Assembly (NCBI RefSeq): GCF_016756395.1
Contig: NZ_AP018365.1
Span: 3,447,001 to 3,511,000 of the forward strand
From: Streptomyces sp. SN-593
GTDB taxonomy: Bacteria > Actinomycetota > Actinomycetes > Streptomycetales > Streptomycetaceae
Direction of reading: 5' to 3'
Length of the DNA: 64,000 nucleotides
Shown: one piece after another, positions 1 to 9,929 of the stretch
How positions within the stretch are numbered: position 1 is the stretch's first letter
How the letters are laid out: each line of letters begins with the position of its first letter
Program-made: the position numbers and the translations under genes
The notes under the pieces: generated by a model
The model's input: the letters and a program-made list of their open reading frames with translations, nothing else
Told to the model about the DNA's origin: nothing
The model's database searches: none

Positions 1-744
1 GAGCGTCTTGGAGCCCTCGCCGTAGTACGGGCGCAGGTTGACGTTCACGAAGCCCCAGCCCTCGCCGATCGGGTCGCCGATCAGCTCCGAGCAGAAGCGG
101 TTCACGTCGTCGTAGCTGCCCTCGATGCCGACCAGCTCGCCGCCGTAGACCGCGGCCATCACGACCTTGCCGGCCTCCAGGTCGTGCGGGATGAACACGC
201 AGGAGCGGAAGCCCGCGCGGGCGGCCGCGGCGCCCACGGCGCCGGCCAGGTTGCCGGTGGAGGAGCAGGACAGCGTGGTGAGGCCGAAGGTGCGGGCGGC
301 CTCCAGCGCGATCGCGACCACCCGGTCCTTGAAGGAGTGGGTGGGGTTGCCGGAGTCGTCCTTGACGTGCAGGCCGCCGGTGATGCCCAGTTCACGGGCG
401 AGGTTGTCGGCCTTGACGAGCTTGGTCCAGCCGGGGTTCAGGTTCGGCTTGGTGGTGACGTCGGCGGGCACCGGCAGCAGCGGGGCGTACCGCCAGATGT
501 TCGTCGGCCCGGCCTCGATGCGCGCGCGCAGCGCCTCGGGGTCGCCGGTCGGCAGGTCGTAGGCCACTTCGAGCGGCCCGAAACACTCCAGACACGCGAA
601 GACCGGGCTCAGCGGGTAGCGGGCGCCGCACTCCCGGCAGGACAGCGCGGCGGCCGGCCCGAACGGTGCGGGGGCTCCGGCGTCCTGGGCACCCTGGGTG
701 CCGGGGGTGGAGTCGGTGGTGCTTGCGACGGTTTGCGCAGCCAT
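1..744 (-). CDS. thrC: threonine synthase (3' end cut by window start)
   Basis: Converts O-phospho-L-homoserine to threonine with pyridoxal phosphate, the last step of threonine biosynthesis in the cytoplasm. About 248 N-terminal residues are present; the C-terminal part lies beyond the left edge. The N-terminus is a low-complexity Ala/Thr/Gly leader, then a Cys-rich ribbon (SCRECG, FACLECFGPLE). The PLP-lysine segment NPTHSFKDR and the phosphate-binding SCSSTGNLAGA typical of fold-type II enzymes follow. The ATG start at 744 begins MAAQTVAST. The gene reads away from gpgS across a 334-bp divergent gap. Confidence 0.93.
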   Translation of the reverse strand, partial: MAAQTVASTTDSTPGTQGAQDAGAPAPFGPAAALSCRECGARYPLSPVFACLECFGPLEVAYDLPTGDPEALRARIEAGPTNIWRYAPLLPVPADVTTKPNLNPGWTKLVKADNLARELGITGGLHVKDDSGNPTHSFKDRVVAIALEAARTFGLTTLSCSSTGNLAGAVGAAAARAGFRSCVFIPHDLEAGKVVMAAVYGGELVGIEGSYDDVNRFCSELIGDPIGEGWGFVNVNLRPYYGEGSKTL

Positions 745-1078
745 GACAGGCGAGGCCCTTTCTCCTCATCTTCCTCGCACGCGGGCGCGTCACGAGACGG
801 AATTGGCACCTTCCCCACCGTGCGTGACCTCGCGGTCGGCGGGAGGGTTGCCGGGGCTTCTACGGGCCGTTCCCTCTGCCCCTCTGGATGAGCGGTATGG
901 CGACCAGGGCCGGTACGGACCGGACCCGTCGCGTTTGTGCGCGTCGCGCCCCCGGCATGCGGTGGCGTCACGCGTTGTTCAAGACTGTAACCGACAGGGG
1001 CGGCAATTGAGATAGTCGTCCGCACCGCGAGATGGATCACACGCCCGGTTCCGGGGCGTCGCGAGGGAGAGGACTCAC
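745..1078. other. divergent intergenic region between thrC and gpgS
   Basis: This 334-bp gap must hold promoters for both flanking genes. No hairpin or riboswitch fold was recognised. The stretch around 961-1020 is less GC-rich than its surroundings. On the minus strand it contains a TACAGT hexamer (about 989-994) that could be a -10 element for thrC. A GAGGGAGAGG ribosome-binding site (about 1062-1072) serves gpgS. Confidence 0.4.
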
Positions 1079-2044
1079 GTGCTCGACGAGGTGGAGCACT
1101 GGCTGCGCACCCGGTCGTGGTCGGCCGCACAGCGGCCGCTCGGCCGGCTGCTGGACGCCAAGCGCGCGGCCGGCGCCCAGGGCACGGTCAGCGTGGTGCT
1201 GCCGGCCCTCGACGAGGAGGCGACGGTCGGCGCGATCGTGGCCGCGATCCGCCGCGACCTGATGTCGGCGGCCGTGCCGCTGGTGGACGAGGTGGTCGTG
1301 GTCGACTCCGGCTCCACCGACCGCACCGCCGAGGTCGCCGCGGCCGCGGGAGCCCGCGTGGTCGAACGGGACGCGATCCTGCCGCGGCTGCCCGCCCTGC
1401 CCGGCAAGGGCGAGGTGCTGTGGCGCTCACTGCTGGTGACCGGCGGCGAGATCGTCTGCTTCGTCGACGCGGACCTGCGCGAGTTCGACACCCGGTTCGT
1501 CTCGGGGATCGTCGGCCCGCTGCTCACCGATCCCGCGGTGCACCTGGTCAAGGCGATGTACGACCGCCCGCTGGAGACCGGCGGCGCCGTGGTGCCCGCG
1601 GGCGGCGGCCGCGTCACCGAACTCGTCGCCCGTCCGCTGCTCAACCTGCACTGGCCGCGGCTGGCGGGGTTCGTCCAGCCGCTCGGCGGGGAGTACGCCG
1701 CCCGCCGCTCCCTGCTGGAGCGGCTGCCCTTCCCGGTGGGGTACGGCGTGGAGCTGGGCATGCTCGTCGACGCGCTGGACCTGGTGGGCCTGGACGGCCT
1801 CGGGCAGGTGGACGTCGGGGTGCGGCACCACCGGCACCAGGACGGCCAGGCGCTCGGCCGGATGGCCGCGGCGATCTACCGCACCGCACAGGTCCGGCTC
1901 GCCCGCGGGCACCTGGTCCGTCCGCAGCTCACCCAGTTCGGGCGGGCCGGCACGGCCTTCGTGCCCCGCACCCACCCGGTCGACACGGAGGAACGGCCCC
2001 CCATGGCCGCGCTCCCGGAGTACCTGGCCCGCAAGGCGGCGTAG
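1079..2044 (+). CDS. gpgS: glucosyl-3-phosphoglycerate synthase
   Basis: A GT-A fold glucosyltransferase that joins glucose from a nucleotide sugar to 3-phosphoglycerate, the first step towards glucosylglycerate and polymethylated polysaccharides. 321 residues, normal for the family (Rv1208 type). Visible motifs are VVLPALDEEATVGAIVA near residue 45, DEVVVVDSGSTDRT, the metal-binding CFVDADLREFD and GYGVELGMLVDAL. It starts at GTG 1079 after a strong GAGGGAGAGG Shine-Dalgarno. It lies just upstream of otsA and otsB, so this stretch concentrates glucose-derived solutes. A generic GT2 role is the alternative, but the motif set favours GpgS. Confidence 0.85.
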   Translation: MLDEVEHWLRTRSWSAAQRPLGRLLDAKRAAGAQGTVSVVLPALDEEATVGAIVAAIRRDLMSAAVPLVDEVVVVDSGSTDRTAEVAAAAGARVVERDAILPRLPALPGKGEVLWRSLLVTGGEIVCFVDADLREFDTRFVSGIVGPLLTDPAVHLVKAMYDRPLETGGAVVPAGGGRVTELVARPLLNLHWPRLAGFVQPLGGEYAARRSLLERLPFPVGYGVELGMLVDALDLVGLDGLGQVDVGVRHHRHQDGQALGRMAAAIYRTAQVRLARGHLVRPQLTQFGRAGTAFVPRTHPVDTEERPPMAALPEYLARKAA

Positions 2045-2121
2045 GGCGGCCGGGCCGGAGGGGGACGAAGCGCACACCGGAGGGACGTTTGAGCTGCGCG
2101 GGAACCGGCAAAGCTGGCGGC

Positions 2122-3546
<1,425 letters not shown>

Positions 3547-3551
3547 CCAAC

Positions 3552-3626
3552 CTCGACGTCCGGCACCTCGACATCCGGCCCCGCGATGTCCGGCACCTCG
3601 ACATCCGGCCCCGCGACGTCCGACCG
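3552..3626. repeat. 15-bp minisatellite after otsA
   Basis: Five imperfect tandem copies of a 15-bp unit of the form CTCGACATCCGGCCC, alternating with CTCGACGTCCGGCAC or CGCGATGTCCGGCAC, so the higher-order period is 30 bp (3561-3590 equals 3591-3620 except at one base). It lies 6 bp past the otsA stop, in the convergent otsA/otsB gap. The remaining ~100 bp of the gap show only GC-rich CTCCGG motifs. Confidence 0.8.
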
Positions 3627-3729
3627 CCCGCGCGGGCCGGGCCCGCGCTCCCGCCGCCGGTGCTCCGGCTGGTGCTCCGGCACCCGGTGCTCCCGCGGCC
3701 GGCCTCCTCGCTCCGGCGCCCGCTCGCCG

Positions 3730-4578
3730 TCAGGCCAGCCGGTCGGCCAGGTGGTCCAGCAGGCGGACGACGCCCGCCGGGCCCGCCACGGTGAGGTCGG
3801 CCCGCGCCAGCACCTCCTGGGGGGTCTCCTCCGCGCCCGCGCTGGCCACCAGCAGCCCGGGCAGGCCCTTGGCCCGCAGGTCCTCGACCGCGGCGTACGC
3901 GGCGAGGTCGCCGAGGTCGTCGCCCGCGTACAGCACGCTGCCCGCGCCGGCCTCGCGGAGGAAGCCGGTGAGGGCCACGCCCTTGTCGACGCCGGGCGGG
4001 CGCAGTTCCAGGACGTACCGGCCGGGTTCGACCACCAGGCCGTGGCGCGCGGCGAGTTCGCCCAGCGGCGCGCGCAGCGCCTCGAAGGCGGCGTCGGGGT
4101 CGTCGGTGCGGCGGGTGTGCACGGCGACCGCGTGGCCGCCCTTGTCCTCGATCCACAGGCCCGGCCACCGCCCCACCGACTCGAGGAAGCCGGGCAGTTC
4201 GGCGCGGACGGCGGTGACGCCCTCGGGGGCGGCCGGCGTGTGCGCCTCGCCGCTGCGGGCGTCCCAGCGCTCGGCGCCGTAGTGGCCGAGGACCACGAGG
4301 TGCTCCAGCCCGGGCACCTCGGCGAAGCCGCCGTACCGGACGGCGACCGCGGCCGGGCGGCCGGTGAGGATCACCGCGGCGGCCAGGTGCGGGGCGAGCC
4401 GTGCCAGTGCCGCCGCCGCGCCGGGGTGGGCGCGGGCCTGTTCGGGGTCGGGCACGATGGGCGCGAGCGTGCCGTCGAAGTCCAGTGCGACGACCGCGCG
4501 TTCGGGGTGGGCGAGCAGCGCGGTCAACCCGTCCCTGCCCTCGGGCGTGCGCGGGGTGAACGTCTCGGCGAAGGCCAT
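3730..4578 (-). CDS. otsB: trehalose-6-phosphate phosphatase
   Basis: HAD-superfamily phosphatase that dephosphorylates trehalose-6-phosphate to trehalose. 282 residues from ATG 4578. The nucleophile motif VVALDFDGTLAPIVPDP is near residue 35, then VILTGRPAAVAVRYGG, DKGVALTGFLREAG (motif III lysine region) and the acidic motif YAGDDLGDLAAYAAV. Its end faces otsA. The start is about 30 bp from the end of the DUF3263 gene, with which it probably shares a transcript. Confidence 0.92.
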   Translation of the reverse strand: MAFAETFTPRTPEGRDGLTALLAHPERAVVALDFDGTLAPIVPDPEQARAHPGAAAALARLAPHLAAAVILTGRPAAVAVRYGGFAEVPGLEHLVVLGHYGAERWDARSGEAHTPAAPEGVTAVRAELPGFLESVGRWPGLWIEDKGGHAVAVHTRRTDDPDAAFEALRAPLGELAARHGLVVEPGRYVLELRPPGVDKGVALTGFLREAGAGSVLYAGDDLGDLAAYAAVEDLRAKGLPGLLVASAGAEETPQEVLARADLTVAGPAGVVRLLDHLADRLA

Positions 4579-4611
4579 GGGGCGAGCCTAACGGAACCGC
4601 CCGGGCACCCC

Positions 4612-4956
4612 TCAGCGGTTGTCGGCGTGCCGCTGCCGGGTCAGGCGCCAGCGGTTGACGGTGGTCGGGGCGGCCCGCAGGGCGCGGGGGTCGTCGAGGA
4701 GGGCGTTGAGGTGCTGGAAGAAGGCGGTCGGGGAGATGCCGAGCCGCTCGCGGATCGCCCGGTCCCGCGGGCCGGGACCGCTCCAGGTCCGCCCCGCGAG
4801 GTCCAGCACCGCCAGGTCGCGCGCGGACAGCCCGCCGGGAGCCTCCCGCGCGGACGCGCCGGAACCGCCGTCCGCGCCCGCGCCGCCCCCGCGCGCCTCC
4901 ACGTCCCCGCGCGCCTCCGCGCCCGCGCCCGCTTCCCCGTCCGCGCCCTCGGCCAC
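4612..4956 (-). CDS. DUF3263 family protein
   Basis: 114 residues from GTG 4956, preceded by AGGGAG. Residues 1-45 are a low-complexity Ala/Gly/Glu stretch. The conserved part begins at LSARDLAVLDLAGRTW and runs through RAIRERLGISPTAFFQHLNALLDDPRALRAAPTTVNRWRL. This is the small helical domain of the actinobacterial DUF3263 family, which looks like a helix-turn-helix but has no established function. It sits between the sugar-binding protein gene and otsB on the same strand. Confidence 0.75.
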   Translation of the reverse strand: MAEGADGEAGAGAEARGDVEARGGGAGADGGSGASAREAPGGLSARDLAVLDLAGRTWSGPGPRDRAIRERLGISPTAFFQHLNALLDDPRALRAAPTTVNRWRLTRQRHADNR

Positions 4957-4986
4957 GTCCGCCGCTCCCTACCGCTGCCGCTGCCG

Positions 4987-6276
4987 CTACTGCGCCTCGG
5001 ACGTCAGCCCCTGGCCGTCCTGCGTCTCCGCGTAGTTCTGCAACTGCGACAGTACGGTCTTCGGGTCGCTGTGCACCGCGGTGCCGATGACCTTCTTCAT
5101 GCGGTCGTCGACGGTCGTCCAGGAGGTCTTGTCCACCGGGTAGAAGACCGCCTCCGGCAGCAGGTTGAGGAACTGCACCAGGTCGGCGTCGCGCTTCTCG
5201 CCCTGCATGACCTCGGACGCGGTGGTGGTCACCGGCAGCAGGCCGTACTCGTCGAGGAACTTGACGGTGTTCTTGGTCTGGTAGACGTACTGGAGGAACG
5301 CGCGGTCGGCGTCGAGGTTGCCGTTCTTCTTGAAGGCCATCGCCCAGTCGGCGACGCCCAGGGTGTCCTGGTCCGGGCCGTCCTTGCCGGGCAGCGCCGT
5401 CACTCCGACGTCGATGCCGTGCGCGCGGGCCTGCGCCAGCAGTGTCGGGTGGCCGTTGATCATGCCCGCCTTGCCGGCCAGGAAGTCGTCGAAGACGTCC
5501 TGCCGGTTGGTCGTGGCGGGGTCCTTCGGGCCGACCAGCTTCGCGTCGACGAGGTTCGTCTTGACCCACTTGAGGGCGTCGACGTTCTCGGAGGAGTCGA
5601 AGGTGTAGTTGCCGACCGAGTCGGTGATGCCGCCGTTGGCGCCGAGCATCCACATCAGCGACTCCGCCTGCGACTCCTCCGGGCCGAGCGGCAGGCCGTA
5701 GGGGACCTGGACGCCGTCCTCCTTGAGCAGTTTCGCGTCGGCGGCGAGGTCGGCCCAGGTCTTGGGCGCCTGGTAGATGCCCGCGTGCTTGAAGAGGTCC
5801 TTGTTGTAGAAGAACATCCGGGAGCTGGACGCCCACGGCAGGCCGTACTGGGTGCGGTTGACCGATCCGGCCTGGGCCAGCGAGCTGATGAAGTCGGCCT
5901 GCTCGCTCACCGTGAAGAGCTGGTCGGCGCTGTAGAGCTGGCCCTTGGCGGCGTAGTCGGCGTAGGAGCCCATCTGCGCGATGTCCGGCGGGTTGCCGGC
6001 CTTGACCATGGCGGCGACCTTGTCGTCCACGTCGGTCCAGCTCAGCACCTGCACGTCGACCTTGATCTTCGGGTTCAGCTTCTCGAAGTCGTGCACGATG
6101 CCGTTCCAGTACACGAGCGAGCTGTTGTCGGTCTTCGCGTCTCCGTAGTCCGCCGCCACCAGGTGCAGCGTCACGTCCTTGCTCTGGGCCGTGGAGCCGC
6201 CGCAGGCGCTGACACCCGTCAGGGCCAGCGCGGAAGTGAGGCCGGCCGCGAGGCCGAGGAGTCGTCGCCGCTGCAC
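4987..6276 (-). CDS. extracellular sugar-binding lipoprotein (SBP family 1)
   Basis: Solute-binding component of an ABC importer, anchored outside the membrane. 429 residues from GTG 6276, which follows AGGA at good spacing; the open frame extends further upstream but lacks a signal there. The signal peptide RRRLLGLAAGLTSALALTG ends in the lipobox VSAC. The mature part has the SBP_bac_1 pattern, e.g. PPDIAQMGSYADYAAKGQL and WASSSRMFFYNKDLFKHAG. No permease gene is adjacent, so the partner transporter is elsewhere. The gene is divergent from nagK across a region with two DasR-like operators, which suggests an amino-sugar-related ligand; that ligand is inferred only. Confidence 0.82.
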   Translation of the reverse strand: MQRRRLLGLAAGLTSALALTGVSACGGSTAQSKDVTLHLVAADYGDAKTDNSSLVYWNGIVHDFEKLNPKIKVDVQVLSWTDVDDKVAAMVKAGNPPDIAQMGSYADYAAKGQLYSADQLFTVSEQADFISSLAQAGSVNRTQYGLPWASSSRMFFYNKDLFKHAGIYQAPKTWADLAADAKLLKEDGVQVPYGLPLGPEESQAESLMWMLGANGGITDSVGNYTFDSSENVDALKWVKTNLVDAKLVGPKDPATTNRQDVFDDFLAGKAGMINGHPTLLAQARAHGIDVGVTALPGKDGPDQDTLGVADWAMAFKKNGNLDADRAFLQYVYQTKNTVKFLDEYGLLPVTTTASEVMQGEKRDADLVQFLNLLPEAVFYPVDKTSWTTVDDRMKKVIGTAVHSDPKTVLSQLQNYAETQDGQGLTSEAQ

Positions 6277-6394
6277 TGTTCCTACCACCCTTGGGACTTC
6301 GGAAGGATCGGGACGCGGGCGGGGGCCACCCGCCGGGGCCACCGCGAGAGGCCGGGCCCCCGGGAAAGTGCCGAGTCTTCCCCATATCTTCAGC

Positions 6395-6410
6395 CAAGGT
6401 CTACACCATG
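6395..6410. promoter_or_regulatory. DasR-like operator (dre) 1
   Basis: The sequence CAAGGTCTACACCATG has the GGTCTA-n-ACCA core of the DasR-responsive element described in Streptomyces (consensus ACTGGTCTAGACCACT). It lies about 120 bp upstream of the binding-protein start and 170 bp upstream of nagK. DasR is a GntR regulator released by glucosamine-6-phosphate. Confidence 0.7.
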
Positions 6411-6535
6411 GGTGATAACGCTTCGACGGCGGGCCCCGCGCCGCCCCCGCCGCCGGCCCCACGTGTCGCTTCCGCCACTCCCCGCTGACCTGCCCGGCCA
6501 TATGCATCTTTCCTTAAGTTCGATCTTCCGGGCCG

Positions 6536-6551
6536 AGTGGACTAGACCTCT
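6536..6551. promoter_or_regulatory. DasR-like operator (dre) 2
   Basis: AGTGGACTAGACCTCT matches the dre consensus at the GG-CTAGACC-CT positions; the two departures (A and T flanking the core) are symmetric. It ends 27 bp before the nagK GTG, where a repressor would block transcription of nagK-nagA. Confidence 0.65.
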
Positions 6552-6578
6552 ACCGGGGTAAGACGCGAGACTGGGCTC

Positions 6579-7511
6579 GTGAGACATGTCATCGCCCTCG
6601 ACGTGGGCGGCACCGGGATGAAGGCGGCGCTGGTCGCCGAGGACGGCACGCTGCTGCACCAGGACCGCCGTCCGACCGGCCGCGAGCGCGGCCCGCAGGC
6701 CGTGGTGGCCGCGATCCTGGACTTCGCCGCCGACCTGCGCGACCACGGCCGCTCCGCGTACGGCGAGGCCGCCGTGGCCGCCGGCGTGGTGGTGCCCGGC
6801 ATCGTGGACGCCGAGGCGGGCCTCGCCGTCTACGCAGCCAACCTCGGCTGGCAGGACCTCCCGCTGCGCGACCTGCTCTCGAAGCGGCTCGACGGGGTGC
6901 CCGTGGCGCTCAACCACGACGTGCGCGCCGGCGGCCTGGCCGAGGGCCGGATCGGCGCGGGCAACGGCGCCGACCGCTTCCTCTTCCTGCCGCTGGGCAC
7001 CGGTATCGCGGGCGCCATCGGCATCGAGGGCCGGATCGAGGCCGGCGCGCACGGCTACGCCGGTGAGATCGGCCACATCGTGGTCCGCCCCGGCGGCCGG
7101 GAGTGCGGCTGCGGGCAGCGCGGCTGCCTGGAGGCGTACGCCTCGGCGGGCGCGGTCTCCCGCAGTTGGGCGGACGCCAGCGGCGACCCGTCCGCCGACG
7201 CCGCCGCCTGCGCGCAGGCGGTCGAGGCCGGCGACCCGGCGGCGGCCGCGGTGTGGCGGGAGGCGATCGACGCGCTCGCCGACGGCCTGGTCACCGGGCT
7301 GACCCTGCTCGACCCCCGGGTGCTGATCGTCGGCGGCGGCCTCGCCGAGGCCGGGGACACCCTCTTCGGCCCGTTGCGGGCGGCCGTCGAGGCGCGCATC
7401 ACCTTCCAGAAACTCCCGCTCATCGTCCCCGCCGCGCTGGGTGACACCGCCGGCTGCCTGGGCGCGGGCCTGCTCGCCTGGGACCTGATCTCCGTGGAGG
7501 TATCCCCCTGA
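6579..7511 (+). CDS. nagK: ROK-family kinase, probably N-acetylglucosamine kinase
   Basis: Cytoplasmic sugar kinase of 310 residues, GTG start at 6579. ROK signatures are the N-terminal phosphate loop IALDVGGTGMKAAL, the GTGIAGAI loop and the zinc-binding motif GHIVVRPGGRECGCGQRGCLE near residues 165-185. It ends in a TGATG overlap with nagA, so the two genes are translationally coupled. The deacetylase next door and the DasR-like sites upstream indicate GlcNAc as substrate; the sequence alone would only say ROK kinase. The same gene order occurs, as I recall, at SCO4286-SCO4284 of S. coelicolor. Confidence 0.85.
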   Translation: MRHVIALDVGGTGMKAALVAEDGTLLHQDRRPTGRERGPQAVVAAILDFAADLRDHGRSAYGEAAVAAGVVVPGIVDAEAGLAVYAANLGWQDLPLRDLLSKRLDGVPVALNHDVRAGGLAEGRIGAGNGADRFLFLPLGTGIAGAIGIEGRIEAGAHGYAGEIGHIVVRPGGRECGCGQRGCLEAYASAGAVSRSWADASGDPSADAAACAQAVEAGDPAAAAVWREAIDALADGLVTGLTLLDPRVLIVGGGLAEAGDTLFGPLRAAVEARITFQKLPLIVPAALGDTAGCLGAGLLAWDLISVEVSP

Positions 7512-8752
7512 TGGCCCCCGTAACGACAACGCAGCGCACCGTGCTGGCGGGCGCCCGCGTGGTGCTGCCGTCCGGCGTGGTGGAAAGCGGCCGGGTCACC
7601 GTGGACGGCTCCCGGATCACCGCCGGCGACCCGGCCGAGCCGGTCACCCACGACCTGGCCGGCCGCGGCTACACCGTCGTGCCCGGGTTCGTGGACCTCC
7701 ACAACCACGGCGGCGGCGGCGCCTCCTTCACCTCCGGCACCGCCGAGGACGTCCTCACCGCGGTGCGCACCCACCGCGCGCACGGCACCACCACGGTGGT
7801 CGCGTCCACCGTCACCGAGAACCTCGACGCCCTCGCCCGGCAGGCCGCGCTGCTGTCCGAACTCGTCGAGCAGGGCGACCTGGCCGGCATCCACTACGAG
7901 GGACCGTTCATCTCGCCGTGCCGCAAGGGCGCCCACGACGAGACGCTGCTGCGCGACCCCGACCCGGCGACCGTGCGCAAGCTGGTGGAGGCCGGCCGCG
8001 GCGCCGCGCGCATGGTCACGCTCGCCACCGAACTGCCCGGCGGCATCGAGTCGGTGCGCCTGCTCGCCGACCTCGGCGTGATCGCCGCGATCGGCCACAC
8101 CGACGCCGGCTACGCGCAGACCCGCGAGGCGATCGACGCGGGGGCGACCGTGGCGACCCACCTGTTCAACGCGATGCCGCCGCTGCTGCACCGCGAGCCC
8201 GGGCCGATCGCGGCGCTGCTGGAGGACGAGCGGATCACCGTCGAGCTGATCAACGACGGCACCCACCTGCACCCGTCGGTGCTCGAACTCGCCTTCGGCA
8301 GCGCGGGCGCCGCCCGGGTCGCACTGATCACCGACGCGATGGACGCCGCCGGATTCGGCGACGGGCTCTACGACCTCGGGCCGCTGAAGGTCGAGGTGCT
8401 CCAGGGCGTGGCGCGACTGGTGGAGGGCAACTCGATCGCCGGGTCGACGCTGACGCTGGACACCGCCTTCAAGCGCGCGGTCACCGTGGACGGGATCGCG
8501 CTCACCGACGTGGTGCAGGCGATCTCGGCCAACCCCGCCCGGCTGCTGGGCCGGTCGGACCGGATCGGCTCGCTGGAGCCCGGCAAGGACGCGGACCTGG
8601 TGGTGCTGGACGCGGCGTACGACCTGGTGGGCGTGATGCGCCGGGGCGAGTGGGTGGTCGAGCCGCCCGCGGCGCCGTCCGGCGCGGACGCCGCCACCGC
8701 CGGTACCGGCGCGTCCGGTCCGGCGAGCGTGCGGAGCGGCGAGCGTGCGTAA
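7511..8752 (+). CDS. nagA: N-acetylglucosamine-6-phosphate deacetylase
   Basis: Removes acetate from GlcNAc-6-phosphate to give glucosamine-6-phosphate, the DasR inducer. 413 residues, ATG start inside the nagK stop. Metallo-amidohydrolase motifs are VPGFVDLHNHGGGGASF, the metal glutamate in GIHYEGPFISP, AAIGHTDAGY, ATHLFNAMPPLLHREPG, LINDGTHLHPSVL and the catalytic aspartate in LITDAMDAAGFGDG. The last ~25 residues are a low-complexity Ala/Gly/Ser tail not needed by the fold. Confidence 0.92.
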   Translation: MAPVTTTQRTVLAGARVVLPSGVVESGRVTVDGSRITAGDPAEPVTHDLAGRGYTVVPGFVDLHNHGGGGASFTSGTAEDVLTAVRTHRAHGTTTVVASTVTENLDALARQAALLSELVEQGDLAGIHYEGPFISPCRKGAHDETLLRDPDPATVRKLVEAGRGAARMVTLATELPGGIESVRLLADLGVIAAIGHTDAGYAQTREAIDAGATVATHLFNAMPPLLHREPGPIAALLEDERITVELINDGTHLHPSVLELAFGSAGAARVALITDAMDAAGFGDGLYDLGPLKVEVLQGVARLVEGNSIAGSTLTLDTAFKRAVTVDGIALTDVVQAISANPARLLGRSDRIGSLEPGKDADLVVLDAAYDLVGVMRRGEWVVEPPAAPSGADAATAGTGASGPASVRSGERA

Positions 8753-8962
8753 CGGCGGCCCCTCGGGCGGCGGTGCCCCGTCCGGCCGCGCCTCCCGCGG
8801 CCGTCCCCCGGGCGGCCCCGCCGGCCCGACCCGTCGCGGAGCCCGCGCTACCGCCGGTACGGCCGCCCGTACGGCCCGCCGGAGCCGACGAATCTGCCAT
8901 GTCCGCGGAAAAGCGGCCGTCCCGGTCTGGGCCGGGCGCCGTCGGTTTGCCAAAATCAACAG

Positions 8963-9898
8963 GTGATCATCACCGTCACGCTCAACAGCGCCCTGGATGT
9001 GACCTACCGGGTCCCGTCGCTGATACCGCACGCCACCCACCGGGTGACGGAGACGGTGGAGCGGCCGGGCGGCAAGGGTCTCAACGTCGCCCGCGTGCTG
9101 GCCGCGCTCGGCCACCGCGCCACCGTCACCGGCTTCGCCGGCGGCCCGGCCGGCGACGAGCTGCGCCGCGGGCTGGCCGCGGTGCCGCACGCGGAGCGGC
9201 TCACCGACGCCCTGGTACCGGTCGCCGGCACCACCCGGCGCACGGTCGGCGTGGTGGACGCGGCCACCGGCGACACCACGATGTTCAACGAGCCGGGACC
9301 GACCGTCGATCCGGCCGAGTGGGCGGCCTTCCTCGACGTCTACCGCGGGCTGCTGGCCGGTCCCGACGCCGAGGCCGTCGCGCTGTGCGGCAGCCTGCCG
9401 CCCGGGCTGCCGGTCGGGGCGTACGCCGAGCTGGTCCGGGAGGCGCGCGCGGCGGGCGTCTACGTGCTGCTCGACACCAGCGGGGAGCCGCTGCGCCGGG
9501 GGCTCGCCGCCCGGCCGGACCTGATCAAGCCCAACGCGGCCGAGCTGACCGGACTGACCGGCTTCTCCGAGCCCGCCCGCGCGGCCCATGACGCCAGGCG
9601 GCGCGGTGCCCGCGGGGTGGCCGCCTCACTCGGCGCCGACGGGATGCTCGCCGTGACCGAGGAGGGCGCCTGGCGGGCGCTGCCCCCGGGCCGGCTGGCC
9701 GGCAACCCGACCGGCGCCGGTGACTCGGCGGTCGCCGGGCTGCTCTCCGGCCACGTGGAGGGGCTGGCCTGGCCGCGCCGGCTGGCCCGCGCGGTCGCGC
9801 TGTCTGCGGCCACGGTCCTCGCACCGGCCGCCGGCGAGTACGACCGGGCCGGCTACGAGGAACTGCTGCCGAAGGTGGAGGTCGTCCCCGCGGGATGA
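8963..9898 (+). CDS. PfkB-family hexose-phosphate kinase (1-phosphofructokinase-like)
   Basis: Sugar kinase of 311 residues starting at GTG 8963. PfkB features are MIITVTLNSALDVTYRV, the substrate segment RPGGKGLNVARVLAALG, the lid region TRRTVGVVDA and the catalytic signature NPTGAGDSAVAGLLSGH near residue 250. This subgroup includes 1-phosphofructokinase and tagatose-6-phosphate kinase; the sequence does not decide the substrate. The ~210 bp between nagA and this gene are Pro/Ala-rich pseudo-coding sequence with no clear terminator, so cotranscription is possible. A role with fructose or amino-sugar phosphates is inferred from position. Confidence 0.75.
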   Translation: MIITVTLNSALDVTYRVPSLIPHATHRVTETVERPGGKGLNVARVLAALGHRATVTGFAGGPAGDELRRGLAAVPHAERLTDALVPVAGTTRRTVGVVDAATGDTTMFNEPGPTVDPAEWAAFLDVYRGLLAGPDAEAVALCGSLPPGLPVGAYAELVREARAAGVYVLLDTSGEPLRRGLAARPDLIKPNAAELTGLTGFSEPARAAHDARRRGARGVAASLGADGMLAVTEEGAWRALPPGRLAGNPTGAGDSAVAGLLSGHVEGLAWPRRLARAVALSAATVLAPAAGEYDRAGYEELLPKVEVVPAG

Positions 9899-9929
9899 GC
9901 CGCCGTCCCCGCGGGGCGCGCCCGGGCGC

